DNA from: Bacillota bacterium
Lineage (GTDB): Bacteria; Bacillota; Clostridia; Peptostreptococcales; Anaerovoracaceae
Assembly (NCBI GenBank): GCA_029239605.1
Contig: JARBUO010000012.1
Coordinates: 1 to 40,638, forward strand
DNA length: 40,638 nucleotides
Direction: 5' to 3'
Both the position numbers and the translations under genes were made by a program. This document shows positions 37,565-40,638 of this stretch, piece by piece. Position 1 is the first letter of the stretch, and every line of letters begins with the position of its first letter. Below the pieces are notes generated by a model, which was given only the letters and a program-made list of their open reading frames with translations, did not search any database and was not told the DNA's origin.

Positions 37565-37607
37565 TTGTTTATATAGTAGGAAACGATATTTCCTACTATA
37601 TAAACAA
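37565..37607 (-). terminator. Very long perfect inverted repeat after the patatin gene
   Basis: Two 19-base arms (37565-37583 and 37589-37607) are exact reverse complements with a 5-base loop. It starts 5 bases after the stop codon of the gene at 37612. There is no T tract on the minus strand, so termination is likely by stem strength, or the hairpin protects the 3' end. Nearby GGGGTACCCC (37542-37551) is a second small palindrome. Confidence 0.55.
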
Positions 37608-37611
37608 CGGC

Positions 37612-38490
37612 TTAGCCGAATAAGTATTCCTTCCATTCAGGAACTTCCCTTTTGCCCTGTTCATAGCCAAGGCGATAGCTCTCTTCCAATTTAGAATAAT
37701 TTACTTCACGGTTCGTTACCGGCATTGTTTGTGGATAAACAAGAAAGGCTTTTCCTTCCTGTTCCAGTGTCTCAAGTTCATCCAGCGTCTGATTATAAGC
37801 GATATGGCGATTCAGCATTGCCTCTGCTACCAACGGGTACCTCCGATAAATCCTTTTAATTGCGCCTTGATATTTAACCGGTGACTTACGATACCCTTTC
37901 GGTCTGGTCAAGATCACAAAGAATTTCTTCAGTCCATCTTTTTTAGCGATATCAAGAGGTATTCCTCCGCCTAATCCACCGTCAACATAGTAGTGATCGT
38001 CATAGAAGGTCGGCGGCATAAAAATAGGCATGGAAGACGAGGACCTTACAATTTTCGCTAAGTCTTCAATGTTCCTGATGTCCGCCTTGGTATAGTATTT
38101 CATCTCTCCTGAGTCTCGATCAAAAGCGCCGATTCGAAGCCGAGCCGGGTTTTCCATAAAGGTTTGCATATCGAAGGGAAGGGCAGCTTCCGGATAGGGG
38201 GTATCTTCGTAGATATACTTAGACCGAAAAAATCCCTCGCCCATAAGAAAGGAATGCCAGCCTCCGAATTGGGGATCCAGAACCAGATCAACAAAGGATC
38301 TTTTGGCCCGCTGTGTATCCCGAGATAAATAATTTACACTATGGCTGGACCCTGCTGAGATTCCCGCCACATAGTCAAAATACAGGCCATTTTCCAGGAG
38401 GTTATTCAGAAATCCTGCTGTATAGCTTGCTCTCATGCCACCCCCCTCAAAGATGAGCGCCGTCTCCTTGATATTGTTTTCAATTGCCAT
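37612..38490 (-). CDS. Patatin-like phospholipase family protein
   Basis: The 292-residue protein has the patatin oxyanion loop FEGGGMRASYTAGFLNNLLE, the nucleophile elbow GISAGSSHS (Ser within about residues 45-49) and the dyad aspartate in VDGGLGGGIPLDIA. It has no signal peptide and probably hydrolyses lipid acyl chains in the cytoplasm or at the inner face of the membrane. Length fits the bacterial YjjU-type group. AAGGAAG precedes the ATG. It lies between the two DnaA-box modules, on the minus strand like its two neighbours upstream. Confidence 0.92.
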   Translation of the reverse strand: MAIENNIKETALIFEGGGMRASYTAGFLNNLLENGLYFDYVAGISAGSSHSVNYLSRDTQRAKRSFVDLVLDPQFGGWHSFLMGEGFFRSKYIYEDTPYPEAALPFDMQTFMENPARLRIGAFDRDSGEMKYYTKADIRNIEDLAKIVRSSSSMPIFMPPTFYDDHYYVDGGLGGGIPLDIAKKDGLKKFFVILTRPKGYRKSPVKYQGAIKRIYRRYPLVAEAMLNRHIAYNQTLDELETLEQEGKAFLVYPQTMPVTNREVNYSKLEESYRLGYEQGKREVPEWKEYLFG

Positions 38491-38584
38491 TTTTCACACT
38501 TCCTTATCGCAGCATAGCTTGTCTTATTTTTATCCGAAAGATGTTTCAGGATAATATTTACTTTTTTATATTTTACTACTATTT

Positions 38585-39184
38585 TTATTGAAAATCATCT
38601 CTTTTATCTTCTGGAGTCATACCGGAATTCAGATTTGCAATCAAACCTCTTGACATATAGTCAGCCATCAGCAATGCATGGTGCTGAATTTCATCGTAGA
38701 TATCAATCCCTCGGTCAAACTGACCTGAAAAAATTGCTACAATCTCGTCGATTGTCATTCTCAGATAGTTAGTAATCAGGAGGTGCCAGTAATCTTTACT
38801 CCAGTAAAGATTGTTACTGGCAAGGAAAGCAGAAAGCTGGTCGGCAAGCTGATAGGATTCAAAAATATACCGGTCAACCGCTTCTCTATCATTAGTCATA
38901 AATGCATCAATCAGATGAGTCAGCATCAATACATGGCGAAACAGGAAATCTTGAAACTCTCTCGCAATTGTTTCTCCCATATATTGCTTTAGTGAATTAT
39001 AAAACAAACCCGGAATAGTATGTAGTTTTCTGGTGTTTCCTTCCAGGCTCCCGAAACTGGAAGCCGCTGCATTCAAATAGGCTCTCGTCCACATAGCAAG
39101 CTGCAGCACGTTGTATCTGAAATCATTGATCAGGTTCATCTGTCCATATGTAAGATATTCACTGATTTCCTGCAATTTGCTCAT
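38585..39184 (-). CDS. Helical protein of an uncharacterised Bacillota family
   Basis: The 199-residue, almost fully helical soluble protein has regularly placed aromatic and histidine residues (LINDFRYNVLQLAMWTRAYL; FLFRHVLMLTHLIDAFMTND; YWHLLITNYLRMTIDEIVAI; YDEIQHHALLMADYMSRGLI). This pattern recalls an uncharacterised family in Bacillus and Paenibacillus sometimes mislabelled acetylglutamate kinase; it has no kinase motif. The two-fold pattern of H/Y-LL---L suggests an internal repeat and perhaps a four-helix bundle. AAGGAGA precedes the ATG. The function is unknown. Confidence 0.75.
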   Translation of the reverse strand: MSKLQEISEYLTYGQMNLINDFRYNVLQLAMWTRAYLNAAASSFGSLEGNTRKLHTIPGLFYNSLKQYMGETIAREFQDFLFRHVLMLTHLIDAFMTNDREAVDRYIFESYQLADQLSAFLASNNLYWSKDYWHLLITNYLRMTIDEIVAIFSGQFDRGIDIYDEIQHHALLMADYMSRGLIANLNSGMTPEDKRDDFQ

Positions 39185-39281
39185 TGTTCTTCTCCTTATA
39201 TGGATTTCATTTCATTATATGGAAAACCCTCTTATTTCGATACTGTAATACGTTGGTCTAACGGAGATTTTAATCTGTATT

Positions 39282-39322
39282 TAAAAAGCAGCCGCACTTA
39301 ATTTTTATTTTAGTGCGGCTGC
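39282..39322 (-). terminator. Terminator after the C1q/BclA-like gene
   Basis: GCAGCCGCACT (39288-39298) and AGTGCGGCTGC (39312-39322) form a perfect 11-base stem, with T5 on the minus strand. It ends transcription of the gene at 39361 before the gene at 39184. Confidence 0.88.
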
Positions 39323-39360
39323 CCCAGTCCTTCTCGATTGCGTCTTTGCAAAAGATCTGT

Positions 39361-39915
39361 CTAAGAGATGCGATAGATGAACCACTCCATATCGATTAGG
39401 GTTAGCGCCACCGTCATTCCGTCAGCATTGTAATAAAGCCCCAGAATATCTCCATCGTTCAGATTTATCAGTCCAGATAGGTTAATGGAGCCACCACCCA
39501 GCACGGCTCTGATGGTCAGTGTTACTAAACCCAGATTCAAATTCAGATTGACAATTGGCAGCTGTCCTATGATCAATGTCGCTGCAGGTGCGCTCGTCCT
39601 CCGAATTTCAATCGTTGGATTGACATCTGCACCCAGCGTCGCTGTAATTGCTGCATTGGTATTATAATTGATAATTGCCTGTATCTGATAGATTCCTGTT
39701 TCCGGAACAGTATAATTACCAGTAGCCGAATTAAAACTAGAGCTGCTGAAGTAAGGATTAGATACGCTAAATCCTGTGATTTGAGCATTTGCCGATACAG
39801 CAAGTGACGATTTTGAAGCAGAAAAGCCCTCTGATGTCGCATTAGGAAACAATCCGATAATCTCATATAACTCAGTCATAAAATTCACATCTGTTTCTAT
39901 TCGATTTCCTGACAT
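39361..39915 (-). CDS. C1q/BclA-C-like surface or spore protein
   Basis: The 184-residue protein resembles the jelly-roll C1q/TNF domain found at the C-terminus of BclA-type exosporium proteins: GNYTVPETGIYQIQAIINYNT, then alternating beta strands with small residues and the closing DILGLYYNADGMTVALTLID. No collagen-like repeats, signal peptide or anchor precede it. The ATG has no ribosome binding site, but it overlaps the stop of a small ORF upstream by one base (TAATG), so translation is probably coupled. A spore surface role is inferred, supported only by family and by spoIIID in the window. Confidence 0.8.
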   Translation of the reverse strand: MSGNRIETDVNFMTELYEIIGLFPNATSEGFSASKSSLAVSANAQITGFSVSNPYFSSSSFNSATGNYTVPETGIYQIQAIINYNTNAAITATLGADVNPTIEIRRTSAPAATLIIGQLPIVNLNLNLGLVTLTIRAVLGGGSINLSGLINLNDGDILGLYYNADGMTVALTLIDMEWFIYRIS

Positions 39916-40034
39916 TACGTTTGACGAATACTTTGCTGAAACAGATCCCTGTGCAAAACGTGGTCAGGCTGAGATGCCTTGTTTAGCCTCTGAGGTAAAA
40001 ATCTGGCACGCTCTTTCTGGTTTAGTATATTCAT
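39915..40034 (-). CDS. Small ORF, 39 codons, coupled to the C1q/BclA-like gene
   Basis: A minus-strand ORF from ATG at 40034 ends in TAA at 39915-39917, sharing one base with the ATG of the next gene. AGAGAGG lies before its start, while the downstream gene has none, so the pair looks like a coupled unit. The peptide begins MNILNQKERARFLPQRLNKA and is basic with many Q and R. No family is recognised. It may be a leader that only brings ribosomes to the next start, or a small spore protein. Confidence 0.5.
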   Translation of the reverse strand: MNILNQKERARFLPQRLNKASQPDHVLHRDLFQQSIRQT

Positions 40035-40101
40035 TGTCCTCTCTTTTTGATTCAACCTTTTCAACAGACCTGATTATTTAGAATTTCAAGGCTTTCTTTG
40101 G

Positions 40102-40232
40102 TTATCCACACGTTCAAAAAAATTGTATACAATTCTATCCACTTTGGCATGTGTATAACTTACGCTTCTGTAATCCTTGCAATTCCAGTGTCTTAGAGAA
40201 TTCATTCATAAAGATTTACGAATTTATCCACA
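40102..40232 (+). promoter_or_regulatory. DnaA-box module B
   Basis: Perfect TTATCCACA boxes at 40102 and 40224 flank CTATCCACT (40135, two mismatches) and TGTGTATAA (40150, reverse, one mismatch). The palindrome ATTGTATACAAT is at 40122-40133. The distance from the first box to the palindrome (20 bases start to start), to the next box (13 more) and to the reverse box (28) equals that of module A. Confidence 0.65.
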
Positions 40233-40462
40233 GGTTGGGGAAATCAGGAGTTCCTCTTGTTTAAACGATTCTTTTCCTTCGGGTATCTGAATATAGTCAG
40301 AAACTCCAGAAAATACTCTTTCTAAACTTTCCGCAACTTGCTTTTATAAAGCAATGTACATTAACTCTTTTTCTTTTAACAAAGATACGAATTTAAATTG
40401 AACTACTTGCATTTTTGTCAGGATTGAGTTAATATATTATTCGCAGGCTTCAATTTATATGC
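40233..40462. other. AT-rich gap between DnaA-box module B and tRNA-Gly
   Basis: About 230 bases without a gene; 40310-40440 is especially AT-rich and would suit an unwinding element if module B belonged to an origin. The promoter of the tRNA must lie here; TTGAGT/TTGACA-like and TATATT/ATTATT words exist near 40405-40440, but none is clearly best. Confidence 0.35.
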
Positions 40463-40536
40463 GCGGGTGTAGTTCAATGGCAGAACACCAGCTTCCCAAG
40501 CTGGATACGGGGGTCCGATTCCCCTCACCCGCTCCA
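40463..40536 (+). tRNA. tRNA-Gly (CCC)
   Basis: A complete cloverleaf of 74 bases with encoded CCA: acceptor GCGGGTG/CACCCGC, D arm GTTC-AATGGCA-GAAC, anticodon stem CCAGC/GCTGG with loop TTCCCAA (anticodon CCC, reading GGG), and T arm GGGG/CCCC. The T loop reads TCCGATT: position 55 is C where nearly all elongator tRNAs have T. The D loop GG pair is kept. A terminator follows within 5 bases. Confidence 0.93.
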
Positions 40537-40540
40537 ACGA

Positions 40541-40576
40541 AAAAAGGCATTCCAATCTCGGAGTGCCTTTTTTATT
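40541..40576. terminator. Terminator after tRNA-Gly (bidirectional)
   Basis: AAAAAAGGCATTCC and GGAGTGCCTTTTTT pair over 14 bases with one wobble around a 6-base loop. A and T tracts on both sides would let it work on both strands. Confidence 0.88.
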
Positions 40577-40586
40577 TTGTCTCAGG

Positions 40587-40638
40587 GGGGAATCGGACCC
40601 GAAAGGGCATCGAGTGTTTCGCAAACCATCGGGGATGG
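40587..40638 (-). other. tRNA-like 3' fragment running off the right edge
   Basis: On the minus strand GGGTCCGATTCCCC (in 40588-40601) repeats exactly the T arm of the tRNA-Gly at 40511-40524, including the unusual C. The rest could be a tRNA with long variable arm that begins outside the window, but no CCA and no clean anticodon arm are visible. Confidence 0.25.

Noticed and set aside
40418-40624. 68-codon minus-strand ORF across tRNA-Gly
   Set aside because: It reads the antisense of a tRNA, a common false gene.

Overview
The window looks like chromosome of a spore-forming, strictly anaerobic, amino-acid-using member of the Clostridia (Bacillota). The evidence is a single-chain pyruvate:ferredoxin oxidoreductase, a flavodiiron/rubredoxin fusion for oxygen defence, SpoIIID, an arginine deiminase pathway, a B. 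subtilis-like argCJBD-carAB order, Gram-positive ribosome binding sites (AGGAGG type, several TTG starts) and a moderate, slightly AT-rich composition. A placement near Anaerovoracaceae/Peptostreptococcales is a guess from protein flavour only.

Layout. 1-346: two tandem strong minus-strand promoters of the stable-RNA type, pointing off the left edge, then the PFOR terminator. 347-3880: PFOR. 3881-5205: intergenic, with a decayed U32 peptidase gene and a second coding-like scrap. 5206-6390: AI-2E/PerM-type transporter. 6526-11631 (minus): arginine deiminase block (MocR regulator, ornithine carbamoyltransferase, arginine deiminase, carbamate kinase). 12120-13725 (minus): second ornithine carbamoyltransferase behind a DUF1836 gene. 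13848-16090 (minus): THUMP-type RNA methyltransferase and MreB. 16335-25315 (minus): argC-argJ-argB-argD-carA-carB, read from a clear promoter with ArgR-like boxes at 25387-25459. 25650-25898: spoIIID, divergent, with a sigma-E-like promoter. 26287-28644: membrane GGDEF/EAL protein. 29006-30196: beta-helix protein. 30395-34581 (minus): pyrG followed by a flavodiiron-rubredoxin-oxidoreductase fusion. 35153-37085 (plus): threonine aldolase, cupin, ferredoxin. 37200-40260: two DnaA-box modules about 2.8 kb apart, enclosing a patatin, a helical protein of unknown function and a C1q/BclA-like protein with a coupled small ORF. 40463-40536: tRNA-Gly(CCC).

How it works together. The window holds arginine synthesis from glutamate (argCJBD, carAB, one OTC) and arginine breakdown to ATP (arcABC with the other OTC). 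The two OTC paralogues lie on either side of a MocR-type regulator whose aminotransferase domain has lost the PLP lysine. A 13-base ArgR-box-like word is found three times, once upstream of argC and twice in tandem between the second OTC gene and mocR.

The most striking unexplained structure is the pair of DnaA-box modules at 37.2-37.5 kb and 40.1-40.25 kb. Each has the same order and spacing of boxes around a 12-base palindrome. Most genes to the left are transcribed leftward, as expected if replication enters from the right, so an origin or a DnaA-titrating locus is a fair hypothesis. No complete mobile element, CRISPR array or phage was seen.
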